Positions 1 to 8,281 of a DNA stretch of 19,881 nt are shown piece by piece. This DNA is from a bacterium (lineage in GTDB: Bacteria; UBP15; UBA6099; JAJRTR01). The stretch is from assembly GCA_024278215.1 (NCBI GenBank), contig JAJRTR010000193.1, positions 1 to 19,881 on the forward strand, read 5' to 3'. The position numbers and the translations under genes were made by a program. The notes under the pieces were generated by a model. It had not been told where the DNA came from. It ran no database searches and was given only the letters and a program-made list of their open reading frames with translations. The stretch's first letter is position 1; every line of letters starts with the position of its first letter.

Positions 1-1
1 A

Positions 2-70
2 GACCACTACAAAATTGCTATCTACTTCCACTGCGGCGGTCTCAATCTTTATCCGGAAATAGCTCAATGA
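2..70 (+). CDS. Possible 3' end of a rightward gene entering from the left edge
   Basis: An open frame enters at the left edge and ends with TGA at 68-70, giving about 22 residues with the core IYFHCGGLNLYPEIAQ. Codons often end in C, as in real genes of this window. It would converge with the truncated gene ending at 123. I do not recognise a family from so short a piece. A leftward frame over the same bases is also open, so the assignment is weak. Confidence 0.2.
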   Translation, partial: DHYKIAIYFHCGGLNLYPEIAQ

Positions 71-122
71 AAGGAATTATCATGCGCTCGGACTTGCACC
101 ACAACATCTTGTGGCTACCCAC

Positions 123-767
123 TCAAAACCCGGAAGCGCGAAACATGTAATGCAAGATGATTTTCTTTTTCATTTTTTCATCTGAGAAGGTTTCGTATGA
201 TTTGCCGACATAATCCCGAACGGTTCCGACTCTTTGCGACAAGTAATAGACCGGTGTATCGAGATACTGACGTTCACTTACAGTATTTATATTGATAATA
301 CTGAAGGCGAATAGCGCCTGGGTAAACTTCCTGAAAATGAAGCTGTCGTATTTGAGGATCGCCTTTTGTTTTTCGAATTGCCAGTTGAATCTCATATCCC
401 ATTGCGGCGACATCGATCTGAGATTTACGGGAATGATAATCACTTCCGGCTTGTTCTTATTGCCGGCTGCATATTTCACAAAAGAATCGTATATGTCTGT
501 GTTGTAGGCTCCATGAACAATCACGCCGATGGGCACTCCATCGAGTTTCTCCTGCAGGATCGTTGATATTCTTCTTGTGTCTGTATCGTTGCTGCTTGTC
601 GAGTAATCTACGCTGTCGTTGAAGTACAGTATTTTTATTCCTTTTGCCAGATATGTGTCCAGATTTGATTTTTCTTTAAATATAACGGGCATAAATTCCG
701 GTGTGGCCACGACCAGAATGAAGATGACAATGAGCAAAAGTATTGATTTTTTCACAAGCGCAATCAT
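123..767 (-). CDS. SGNH-hydrolase-like partner of MBOAT acyltransferase, C-terminally truncated
   Basis: The 214-residue protein begins with a single hydrophobic segment (about residues 7-24), so it is membrane-anchored or exported. It then shows the start of an SGNH-like fold: strand-NDS turn near residue 50 (block I, normally GDS), HGAYN (block II) and the VNLRS segment (block III). Such proteins sit beside MBOAT enzymes and are thought to finish transfer of acyl groups to extracellular polysaccharide. Family members usually run to about 350-400 residues and carry the catalytic Asp-x-x-His near the C-terminus. Here the reading frame ends just after HYMF, so that block is missing. A GAGG ribosome-binding site 7 bases before the ATG overlaps the end of the MBOAT gene (9-bp gap), indicating translational coupling. 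It is probably non-functional, or part of a rearranged locus. Confidence 0.7.
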   Translation of the reverse strand: MIALVKKSILLLIVIFILVVATPEFMPVIFKEKSNLDTYLAKGIKILYFNDSVDYSTSSNDTDTRRISTILQEKLDGVPIGVIVHGAYNTDIYDSFVKYAAGNKNKPEVIIIPVNLRSMSPQWDMRFNWQFEKQKAILKYDSFIFRKFTQALFAFSIININTVSERQYLDTPVYYLSQRVGTVRDYVGKSYETFSDEKMKKKIILHYMFRASGF

Positions 768-776
768 CTTTGAACC

Positions 777-2207
777 TCAAAACTGAGAGTATATGAACTT
801 GACTTCGTTGTACGCGCCGCATTTCAGCAGGAGAAAGGAAACAATAATGTAAAAGAGCCACCTCGACGCTGTGGGCAACCCGGACAGCCAGTCGGGAAGG
901 TCGCGGAATCCTTTTCGGATGCCGACAAACTCGGCGATGGAGACAGCAACGAAAATCAGGGCGATATTCCGGGGTCCCATTTCCGCCATGATAAAATTGA
1001 TATTGAGCGCCGGAACCGTAATTTTTTGGAATATTCCCAGTGCGGTGGTCATGTTCGGGGCGCGGAAAAACACCCATGCAAAAGCAGTGATGTTAAAAGT
1101 TACGAAAACGCGGGCCGCATGTGAAAAGAAATGTGACATATCCACATGCCCATTATATTTCTGCGGTTTGAAACCGAGGAAATGGAATATGACGAAAAAA
1201 ACGCCGTGCACCGCTCCCCATGCTATGAAAGTCCAGTTGGCTCCATGCCACAAACCACTTAAAACGAAAACCAGCATGATGTTAAAGGTCCAGAACAGTT
1301 TTCCGGTTTTGTTACCGCCGAGAGGAATGTACAAATAATCCCTGAACCAGGTGGAAAGAGAAATATGCCACCGTCGCCAGAATTCCTGCGGGCAATCCGC
1401 ATAATAAGGATTCCTGAAGTTCTCCATAAGATCGAAGCCGAGCAACTTCGCGCTTCCCCTTGCGATATCGGTGTATCCTGAAAAATCGCAATATATCTGA
1501 TATGTGAAGCAGTACGTTGCCAGAAGGAGTGCGCCGCTGCCGAGTTCGGCATAGCTGCCGAAGGCCGAAGCTACATAAACAGCCAGTCTGTCGGCAATCA
1601 CCATCTTCTTGAAAAGGCCCCACAATATGAGTACGAGCCCTCGCCATATCCTGTCACTGTCAAAGCCGCCGGGCTCGGAAAACTGTGGTATAAGCTTTCC
1701 CGCTCTTTCGATGGGGCCTGCGACAAGCTTGGGGAAAAAAGCCATGTAGAGTGCAAACGAGACAGGATCTTTTTCGGGGGTGATTCGGCCTTTGTATACA
1801 TCCACACAATAACTGATTCCCTGGAGAGTGAAAAAAGATATCCCGGCCGGAAGGAGAAAGTTGAACACCGGAATATCGATATTCACGCCCGACCGCAATA
1901 ACATACGGCCTATCGAGTCTGCAAGGAAGTTGTAGTATTTGAAAAAGACAAACTGCATGAGCAGCAGAGTTATGCAGGCGGATAGAATGCTTTTTTTATG
2001 TTTTCTTATATCTCCGATCATTATGCCCACTGTGTAGCAAACTATCGTCACATCGAGCAGCAACAGCGCATAGGCAGGACCGAGAGACATGTAAAAGAAA
2101 TAGCTTGCCGCAAGCAGGAACATGTTCCTGTGTGCAGGCCGCAACAGAGAACAGATTGCTGCTGCCGCAACCAGAAACAGAAGGTAATGAATGCTGTTAA
2201 AAACCAT
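777..2207 (-). CDS. MBOAT family O-acyltransferase (AlgI/DltB-like)
   Basis: This 476-residue polytopic membrane protein has the MBOAT hallmarks: FWRRWHISLSTWFRDYLYIP with His281, and SGLWHGANW with His321, the presumed catalytic histidines. The upstream FFPKLVAGPIER segment (about 158-168) and YCDFSGYTDIARG (about 239-251) are also typical. Length matches AlgI-like proteins. The family moves acyl (usually acetyl) groups across the inner membrane for attachment to an exported glycan. The polymer cannot be told from this window because no polysaccharide synthase is present. It is the third gene of the leftward group and directly precedes the truncated SGNH partner. The ribosome-binding site before the ATG is weak. 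Confidence 0.93.
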   Translation of the reverse strand: MVFNSIHYLLFLVAAAAICSLLRPAHRNMFLLAASYFFYMSLGPAYALLLLDVTIVCYTVGIMIGDIRKHKKSILSACITLLLMQFVFFKYYNFLADSIGRMLLRSGVNIDIPVFNFLLPAGISFFTLQGISYCVDVYKGRITPEKDPVSFALYMAFFPKLVAGPIERAGKLIPQFSEPGGFDSDRIWRGLVLILWGLFKKMVIADRLAVYVASAFGSYAELGSGALLLATYCFTYQIYCDFSGYTDIARGSAKLLGFDLMENFRNPYYADCPQEFWRRWHISLSTWFRDYLYIPLGGNKTGKLFWTFNIMLVFVLSGLWHGANWTFIAWGAVHGVFFVIFHFLGFKPQKYNGHVDMSHFFSHAARVFVTFNITAFAWVFFRAPNMTTALGIFQKITVPALNINFIMAEMGPRNIALIFVAVSIAEFVGIRKGFRDLPDWLSGLPTASRWLFYIIVSFLLLKCGAYNEVKFIYSQF

Positions 2208-2365
2208 ATTTATCCGTTATAAGGACCGTCCGGCAATAATGTGAACATCACAAGGTACAAATGTACTTGATCTGAATTGATCCGTGCAATTCGTGTCAAA
2301 AACAGAGTTTTCAACAATTCGCGACGGCATTGCATCGAATCGCTTCAGGCGCACGAAATAGAGGC

Positions 2366-3295
2366 CTACTGCAGCGAGTAGAAGCCTTTAAGGCTCATAT
2401 TCATAAGCATGTGCATGGGTTTGGATTTGGACTTGCCCTTCAAGGGAATGTTCATGGTGGCGGATATGTCCTGGTCCATGATGAATTCGACGGCGACGGT
2501 GACGCCTGCTTCGGGTGCGAAATAGATGTCGCCGGTGAAAATAATGTTCATATAATCGATGTCGGGCACAGAGCCGGGTGTTGCGCTGCCGAGCATTTTG
2601 CCTGCTATGCTGCTGAGGTCGCCCTGAAATTTCACGTGCAGTTTGGCGCACCTGATGCCCTTGATTTCTTCGTAGCCGATAAACTCGAAGTGTGTGACGA
2701 GTTGCGCTGCGCCCGCGCCCTCGAGTTCGCCCGCCCCGAGGTTTGTTTTCTGTGTCCATTTATCGCCCACGTCAACTGGTTGTTCAGGCAGCGGCATCTG
2801 CATCCGGCTAAGGAGATTTTTGATATCGAAGTCAGGCGACATTCCGACTGTTTTCTCCAGGCCTTTCACGTCGCTGATGATGCCGCGGGGGTCCATCTTC
2901 ATCGTGAGCGGTACGAGCATGTCCGCCATGCCGGGCAGTGCGGCGCTGTCGACATCATTTTTTTTCGAAGCGTCGTAGTCGACGACGGCATTGCCGTCTT
3001 TGGACAGATTATATTTTTCTATAGTGGAAACGATAGTGGCCACGCCGTCTTTGTCGACTTCTTTGACATCGAAGCGCCACGTCATAGCTGTTGTCATATC
3101 GAGAGGAACTTCCTGTTTTGTTTCAGACTTGCCGGGCGAGCCGATGGTGGTTGTGAGAGAGCCGGATGTATCGGCTTGCATGCCGTAGTACATCTCGTCG
3201 CCTTCGGTGAAACGGTATCTGAGCAGCACGGGTTCGGCAACTGCCGCAGTGCAGATAAAGGCGGCGAGCAGAATGAATAATATTGTTTTTTTCAT
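2366..3295 (-). CDS. Exported DUF6263-like protein of unknown function
   Basis: The start chosen is the ATG at 3295, preceded by GGAG at 7 bases. An in-frame upstream codon at 3355 would put a non-signal stretch ahead of the signal peptide. The 309-residue product opens with a clean signal peptide (MKKTILFILLAAF...AVA, cleavage before Glu21). The mature part alternates short strands, with features such as LRYRFTEGDEMYY near the mature N-terminus and DVGDKW in the middle. This resembles DUF6263-type periplasmic or secreted proteins, whose biochemical role is unknown. No lipobox cysteine is present. It follows the FlgT-like gene by 80 bp and may be cotranscribed with it. The family name rests on general resemblance, not on a search. 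Confidence 0.8.
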   Translation of the reverse strand: MKKTILFILLAAFICTAAVAEPVLLRYRFTEGDEMYYGMQADTSGSLTTTIGSPGKSETKQEVPLDMTTAMTWRFDVKEVDKDGVATIVSTIEKYNLSKDGNAVVDYDASKKNDVDSAALPGMADMLVPLTMKMDPRGIISDVKGLEKTVGMSPDFDIKNLLSRMQMPLPEQPVDVGDKWTQKTNLGAGELEGAGAAQLVTHFEFIGYEEIKGIRCAKLHVKFQGDLSSIAGKMLGSATPGSVPDIDYMNIIFTGDIYFAPEAGVTVAVEFIMDQDISATMNIPLKGKSKSKPMHMLMNMSLKGFYSLQ

Positions 3296-3375
3296 TTTTG
3301 TCTCCAGGTTTGTGCCGATTGCAGACAGACGAAACAAGTAATAATTCCTTGACATTCATCCGGCATTCGGCGTAT

Positions 3376-4725
3376 TCAATTAAGGGTGACAATATCGCCG
3401 GCGGCAATATCGGCCAGCGGAAGTTCTTTAGTGACAGCCTGCGAATATGTTTCCTTCGCCTCGACGACTTCGATAGAGCCGATGCGGTCGCGTATGCGGT
3501 CGATCTCCTGGCCCGTTACGGGGTCGATGAGCATGTCGCCGATGCGGTAGACATTCAGGACATCGCCGTTCTTAAGTCCGTCGGCCCTTGTGAGATTCAC
3601 ATATATCCTGTCGCCCGAGACCTTCAGGATGTAGCCTTCGAGAGGGAATGCGATTCGGATTTTATCTTCGATTTTGGTGACTATCGCCTGGAAGGCCCTG
3701 GCCGCGAGTGCATCGGGGTTGTTCAGATTGTTGCTGTCGACAACCTCAGCGGGTGTGTCGGTCGACTTCAGCGAGAAGTTGTTTTCGGAAAGCTGGACGG
3801 GGATTTTTTCGTAGAACGACCATCTTCCGTTGCGCGCGTCGAGCACTCTGAGATCAACCTCGATATTGAAAGACATCTCGAGGAATCCGGTTTCGGCAAT
3901 GCCGTGTTTTTTTGTGATGGATTCATATTTCGTAATTGCGCCGACTACGACGCCGTCTATGCCTTTGAGCTTCATTATTTTTGTGATGTCGGCATTCCAT
4001 ATATCGTCGAAAGACTTGTCGTTTTTGTCCAGCATCTCTTCGGCGGCATCACCGGAAATAAAGGAAAACCTGTGGTCGCGCTGGAAACGGCTCACGATTT
4101 CGCCTGTCATGAGTGGCCCGATGTCGGCGTCGCCGAACTCGGTAAAATTGAGGAAGTCCGGAATTACTATTTCATAAGGTTTTGTCAATTCGTCGGGTGA
4201 GCGGCCTGCGATGCGGTCGGCGAGTTCCGCCCTGACATTATTGTCGAGTTCGCCGCCGGCGGCGAAGCTGTTGTCGGCATCGGCAAATTTGCTGCCTGTA
4301 AGGCGCGCGAGCATCTCCTTGTAGCCGCCGGGCCCCTCGACAAGCAGCTGGAGCGTGACAATGACACTGTTGCCGCTTTCATTTTTCTTGTGCATGATGA
4401 GCTTTGCGGAGTTGATAAAGTTAGAGAATATGCGAGTCTTGCCGGGGTTGTCGTCGAGAAATTCCGCGATAGTGCGTGTGTCGATGGAGGCCGGATCGAC
4501 AGGCTGGCGCTCCAGCACTTTGCGTATCTCGCTCTTCGCCTTCTCGACCGCCACGCCGCGCGCCGACTGGTACGAATCCACACGCTGCATCTCCGCCTCA
4601 CCGCGCCCGATGATGATCCCACTCTTCATATCTATGTAGGCATCAAGCGCATATGAAGCGGTTGCACTGAAAAGAAAACATAAAACAATAACGGTCAAAA
4701 AAAATAAACTTCTCTTTTTATCCAT
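3376..4725 (-). CDS. FlgT/CsgG-like three-domain periplasmic protein
   Basis: The 449-residue protein starts with a signal peptide (about 1-26, ending in ATASYA-LDA) and has no lipobox Cys, unlike true CsgG. Residues about 27-145 resemble the LPP20/FlgT N-terminal domain (GRGEAEMQ..., followed by an A-rich helix with AVEKAKSEIRKVL). Residues about 180-350 look like the CsgG-type domain (IVIPDFLNFTE, later GIDGVVVGAITKYE). The C-terminal 100 residues (GYILKVSGDRIYVNL...GDVLNVYR...IGSIEVVEAKE...GDIV) match the SH3-like FlgT C-terminal domain. FlgT forms part of an outer flagellar ring in Vibrio, but no flagellar gene lies nearby, so another envelope role is likely. GGAGG lies 10 bases before the ATG. 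It is the first gene of the leftward group. Confidence 0.8.
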   Translation of the reverse strand: MDKKRSLFFLTVIVLCFLFSATASYALDAYIDMKSGIIIGRGEAEMQRVDSYQSARGVAVEKAKSEIRKVLERQPVDPASIDTRTIAEFLDDNPGKTRIFSNFINSAKLIMHKKNESGNSVIVTLQLLVEGPGGYKEMLARLTGSKFADADNSFAAGGELDNNVRAELADRIAGRSPDELTKPYEIVIPDFLNFTEFGDADIGPLMTGEIVSRFQRDHRFSFISGDAAEEMLDKNDKSFDDIWNADITKIMKLKGIDGVVVGAITKYESITKKHGIAETGFLEMSFNIEVDLRVLDARNGRWSFYEKIPVQLSENNFSLKSTDTPAEVVDSNNLNNPDALAARAFQAIVTKIEDKIRIAFPLEGYILKVSGDRIYVNLTRADGLKNGDVLNVYRIGDMLIDPVTGQEIDRIRDRIGSIEVVEAKETYSQAVTKELPLADIAAGDIVTLN

Positions 4726-4804
4726 ATCGTTTTTGCCTCCGATGTTGTCTAATGGATAATTTTAGTCTAATCTAACACTACTTACAAAGCAAGCAGGTAA
4801 TAAG

Positions 4805-4933
4805 GGGTGTGCGACACAAAAGTGGGTTTTTACGGAAAGCGGGACAGGTACCGCAAAAAACAGCGTTACCAGTCCCTGTCTTTCGCACATTAAAAATGTG
4901 GTTGGTTTTAACCCACTTTTATGTCGCACACCC
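4805..4933. repeat. 129-bp palindromic MITE-like element
   Basis: Both ends carry the same 24-bp terminal inverted repeat, beginning GGGTGTGCGACA and continuing through AAAAGTGGGTT, with one mismatch (4805-4828 against 4910-4933). Inside is a second imperfect inverted repeat (GGGACAGGTACCGC near 4850, answered by GCGTTACC...AGTCCC near 4864-4876) around an A-rich loop. The right arm carries an extra small hairpin (CACAT/ATGTG, about 4886-4900). It has no coding capacity. It occupies the 316-bp gap (4726-5041) between the divergent FlgT-like and PlsC-like genes. No convincing target-site duplication is visible. Structure suggests a non-autonomous mobile or REP-like element. Confidence 0.8.
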
Positions 4934-5041
4934 GGCACTAAGGTGCATTTATTACTGGAATGCGATGTATCTAGTCGAAAAGAATTCCCCGGTACCTACG
5001 TCGGGGAGCTTCATTCTTTAAAATCAGCGAGGTGCATATCT

Positions 5042-6100
5042 ATGGACAGTGCGCACGAAAAAAATTATAAACTATTCAGCAATCTCATCAAGCCCGCATT
5101 CGACATCACTATCGACAGCAGCATATCGAACCCGCAATATATTCCGGACGAAGGCTCCGGCATACTGATATCAAACCACCGCAGCGACCTGGACCCATTT
5201 CTCATCATGGTCAACTCCTACAGGCCGGTGAACTGGATCGGCGCGCGCTATCTCTGGAACATTCCGTTTCTCAACCTGCTTTTCGACGGCATCGGCGCCA
5301 TCCCGATATCCAAAAGGAAAAAAGACATACACGAAGCCATCGACAAGGCCATCGAATGTCTCGAAGACGGCCAGCTCGTCGGCATCTTCCCCGAGGGCTG
5401 GGACTATATCGCCCAGAACCAGTTCGACTGGAGCGTCGGCAAATTCCAGACCGGATTCGCACGCATGGCATTCCAGACCGGCGCGCCCATCGTGCCCATA
5501 GCGATGCTCGGACTCAAGGAGCAGCGCGGCATACAGGCGTTTTCGCCCCGAATCAGGAAATTTTTCGATTACCCCATCGAACTCCAGTACATCAAAGGAC
5601 GTGTCGTCTACAAAAAGATTCACATCAACGTCGGTAAACCCATTCCCTGTCCCACCGATGCAGACCCCGACAATTACAAATCCGTCAAAGAATTCGCGCA
5701 ACACGTAAATGAAGTCGTCAGGCAATTGTACGAGGATATTCCTGAGAATGTTGTCGGATTCGACAGGTTCGAGCCGATCACAGCCGAAGAGGGCGTCGGC
5801 AAACCAATGCCGGAAGACGAATTCGCCGACGACATCCTGGAAGCTGTCGTTATGGTACGCCGCAAGACAAAAGATGCCGGCCTCGAGTACGACGAAGAAC
5901 TTCTCGAACGCCTGGAAAACCACCATGCGCAGCTCGAAATATTGAGATCTTCTGAAGACAAAAATGTCCGACGCATGGCGGCGTTCTACATCGAGTGGCT
6001 CTCGAAGATCGACAACGCGATAGAAAACGGTGCCAACATTAACGAATGGTTCCAGCAATATCTTCGTAAACCATCAAGAGGCCCAAAACAATTCAGGTAG
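5042..6100 (+). CDS. PlsC-family 1-acyl-glycerol-phosphate acyltransferase with C-terminal extension
   Basis: The ATG at 5042 is preceded by GAGGTG at 7 bases; the longer open frame upstream runs through the palindromic repeat and is not used. The 352-residue protein has motif I NHRSDLD (His46, Asp51, the HX4D pair), a motif II-like segment GAIPISKRK (about 85-93), motif III FPEGW (116-120) and a motif IV-like APIVPIAMLG. These are the LPLAT/PlsC signatures of enzymes that acylate the sn-2 position of lysophosphatidate at the inner membrane. The second half (from about residue 215), after the catalytic domain, is acidic and helical, ends with a basic tail, and is not part of the usual 200-250-residue enzyme. 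No membrane segment is obvious. Substrate could be another acyl acceptor. Confidence 0.9.
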   Translation: MDSAHEKNYKLFSNLIKPAFDITIDSSISNPQYIPDEGSGILISNHRSDLDPFLIMVNSYRPVNWIGARYLWNIPFLNLLFDGIGAIPISKRKKDIHEAIDKAIECLEDGQLVGIFPEGWDYIAQNQFDWSVGKFQTGFARMAFQTGAPIVPIAMLGLKEQRGIQAFSPRIRKFFDYPIELQYIKGRVVYKKIHINVGKPIPCPTDADPDNYKSVKEFAQHVNEVVRQLYEDIPENVVGFDRFEPITAEEGVGKPMPEDEFADDILEAVVMVRRKTKDAGLEYDEELLERLENHHAQLEILRSSEDKNVRRMAAFYIEWLSKIDNAIENGANINEWFQQYLRKPSRGPKQFR

Positions 6101-7256
6101 TTTTCAATGTAATACAATAACAAACAGGTAGTCTCTTTGTTCGCCATGATCGACAACGCTTAAAAAAGAATAGCGCTTTAACCGCATGTCACATGCAGCC
6201 GGGAATAGACCAATTTCACATACAATTTACTTTCCATGTCCATTTGACATCATCCATAATTGCATCAACTCTTTACTCCATTACATCCACACACACAACA
6301 AAAAACGCAACACTCTTTTGTACATATAGCTTGTCGTCGTAATACCAATCCATCCTGATTATTCTATTTCGTAATTACATAACTATTGCTTTCATGTCTC
6401 CTGCTTTTTATCACTATATATTTTCAGGCGGCACAACATCCTCATAGTTCACATTTCATACATTTAAACACAACATCTCATCTTTCACATCTCCGATTAT
6501 ATAAAACATGATCTATCGAGATATTGGTTTCACGTAGTGATTTGACACAAAATATTTCACACAAAAGCAATGTTTTTAAGCTGTATAAGTTTATTCAAAA
6601 ATCTTCAAAAAAGATGTACATTACGATTTTTCCACAATTTACAGTATGTCTTCTGTGGATAAGTTAAATAAATGTGGAAAAAACAGTGCGGAACCTAATA
6701 TTTCCACCTTATTTTCGTGTATTTCACTTTATATTAAGCTATTCAGATGGATTTTTCACATTACTTTTATGTCTTCACCATACTATCGGCAATTCTTTAC
6801 CCTCTTCCAAAATATCATTGCGTCAGCTTTCCACCTGTTATGAAATACGTGTTTTTTCTCCGGAAAATACATCATTAATCCGATATTCCGCCCGCTTTAC
6901 ACAGAAAACGATATAGTACATAGCGTTTTACCGGACAATAAAATATAAACGGACTGTGTGTCGTCATGGTGAAAATATGTGTGTATTTGATTATCATGAT
7001 ACTCGTGACAGCAGTATGATATTGATAACGGATACAATATATGCACATTGAAAATACCCTGGCTGTGGTCAATTCTTGGATTATATATTTTGTATAGATT
7101 ATGATTTATCACTTACTGCTCAGGGCGATAGTACACAAACGTACAATACTAACACATGACCATAAACGCATGTATTCTATGAAAGCATGAGATAAGTCAG
7201 CGCATGTATGTCCATAGAAATGTACATGGCAGAAGTATAAATGTTTATCATGAACA
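6101..7256. other. AT-rich gene-free region, candidate oriC (left half)
   Basis: These 1156 bases contain no credible gene and are far more AT-rich than the flanks. A tight cluster of DnaA-box-like sites occurs in the middle: TTTTCCACA at 6628-6636, a perfect TGTGGATAA (consensus on the minus strand) at 6654-6662, TGTGGAAAA at 6673-6681 and TTTTTCACA at 6752-6760. Leftward genes dominate to its left and dnaA/dnaN read rightward on its right, as expected near a bidirectional origin. The right end (7140-7256) holds several CATG/ACATG palindromic bits and a small AATGTT/AACATT inverted repeat at the end of the next gene. I see no strong terminator with a U-run. Confidence 0.65.
6628..6681. promoter_or_regulatory. 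DnaA-box cluster upstream of dnaA
   Basis: Three 9-mers within 54 bp match the TTWTNCACA pattern: TTTTCCACA (6628-6636, plus), TGTGGATAA (6654-6662, exact consensus on the minus strand) and TGTGGAAAA (6673-6681, minus strand). They face each other, and AT-rich sequence flanks them on both sides. A fourth weaker site is at 6752-6760. Proximity to dnaA makes chance unlikely. Confidence 0.7.
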
Positions 7257-8117
7257 TTATTTATTTTGAATTGTATAAGTCAGGTAGACACTGTCGTCGA
7301 TCCGGGTATTCGCTCCATCTTGAGTCATAAGGTAGGTAATGCCGATTGAATTATCATCTCCGGTTCTGAAATCGATGCCCCCGCCGACCCGGAACCTTTC
7401 TTCGCTTATTTCATCGAACGGGACAGTGCCGCCGCCGCCGAGTGCTGTCATGCTAAGGTCATTGCCGCTTATCTGGTCTGTATAGCGGACGATGCCGCGA
7501 ATAAGAAGTTTATCAAATACGCGGCCGGCTTCGAAATCAATTTCATATTCATCTTCAGGCCTTCCGACCCTTACCCTGTAGAGCACATCGGCGCTCCAAT
7601 ACATGGTTCTTGCCTGATAATATTCACCGAAAGCAACGCCTGCCTCGAAATCAAAGGTGGCGTCTCCGGGGGAATTAAGATATTGCTCATCATAAGTGCC
7701 GGGAATAGAAATGCCGGCAACCAGGGCTATTGCAGTGTGTCCGCCGTGGAGTTGTTTCCTGTATCGAAGCCTGGAATCTGTTAAACCCTGTATCGACTTT
7801 TTCGAGACACCGTCTATTACGGTATCAGCCTGGGAGCGCACAAACCCGACGAGCAGGCTGAGGTCCTGATTATTTTCGAGGCCCCAGTTGTAATAATAGA
7901 AAAACTCATACTGGTCGTAATCGTCATTCAGGCTTATTTCCCTGCCTGCGCCGTCGTAGTAATTGTCATAGAAAGAGTAAGCGACAGTAAGCGCGGTCTG
8001 CACACGGCCCTGCTCCTGAACCCATGGATTTGCAAATGCGATTGCCGGTGCTATCAAAGCGAATAGTACAACGGATACAATGGGTACAAAATGATTTTTT
8101 GCAATTTTTTTTCTCAC
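7257..8117 (-). CDS. Putative outer-membrane beta-barrel protein
   Basis: The start is a GTG at 8117-8115 with a strong GAGGAG site 7 bases upstream. The 286-residue product has a signal peptide (about 1-29, ...IAPAIAFA before NPW). The rest is a run of short amphipathic strands rich in Tyr, Phe and Gly separated by acidic turns (for example YEFFYYYNWGLENNQDLSLL, YWSADVLYRVRVGR, FRVGGGIDFRTGDDNSIGIT). This is typical of a small barrel of the transporter/phenol-degradation MetA type. It ends ITYTIQNK-like with Lys, not the usual terminal aromatic residue. The gene is transcribed away from dnaA and lies between the two DnaA-box clusters. Function is unknown. A TATAAT -10 lies at 8191-8196. Confidence 0.75.
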   Translation of the reverse strand: MRKKIAKNHFVPIVSVVLFALIAPAIAFANPWVQEQGRVQTALTVAYSFYDNYYDGAGREISLNDDYDQYEFFYYYNWGLENNQDLSLLVGFVRSQADTVIDGVSKKSIQGLTDSRLRYRKQLHGGHTAIALVAGISIPGTYDEQYLNSPGDATFDFEAGVAFGEYYQARTMYWSADVLYRVRVGRPEDEYEIDFEAGRVFDKLLIRGIVRYTDQISGNDLSMTALGGGGTVPFDEISEERFRVGGGIDFRTGDDNSIGITYLMTQDGANTRIDDSVYLTYTIQNK

Positions 8118-8190
8118 GGTTGTTCTCCTCTAAATGCAAATACAATGAACCCGGAGTAAACTCCAAGGAATTCTTTTCGATTAAATGCAG

Positions 8191-8196
8191 ATTATA
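8191..8196 (-). promoter_or_regulatory. Possible -10 element for the outer-membrane protein gene
   Basis: On the minus strand this is an exact TATAAT, 74 bases before the GTG start. The -35 position holds only a poor match (GCAAAA-like), so the call is tentative. Confidence 0.35.
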
Positions 8197-8245
8197 GCAG
8201 ATTTCCTGATATTTTTGCTGCTTGAAATTTTATATTTTTTTTCCA

Positions 8246-8274
8246 TTGAAAACATCGTGCGTATTTGATAGTAT
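8246..8274 (+). promoter_or_regulatory. Putative sigma70 promoter of dnaA
   Basis: TTGAAA at 8246-8251 is followed after 17 bases by TAGTAT at 8269-8274 (with an overlapping TATAAG). Transcription would start near 8281 and give a leader of about 245 bases before dnaA. No other good match lies closer to dnaA. Confidence 0.5.
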
Positions 8275-8281
8275 AAGCAAG

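Noticed and set aside
2251-2269. Terminator after the DUF6263-like gene
   Set aside because: The CAAGGTAC/GTACTTG stem is short and bulged, with no U-run on either strand.
2330-3280. Long rightward open frame (316 codons) opposite the DUF6263-like gene
   Set aside because: It lies antisense to a gene with a signal peptide and good ribosome-binding site; its composition (His/Cys/Phe-rich) is typical of a mirror frame.
3376-4725. Curli secretion pore CsgG
   Set aside because: The protein lacks a lipobox cysteine, is much longer than CsgG and has FlgT-like flanking domains; no other curli genes are present.
5171-6058. Leftward open frame (295 codons) opposite the PlsC-like gene
   Set aside because: Antisense mirror of a gene with intact catalytic motifs; Phe/Val/Asp-rich shadow without domain features.
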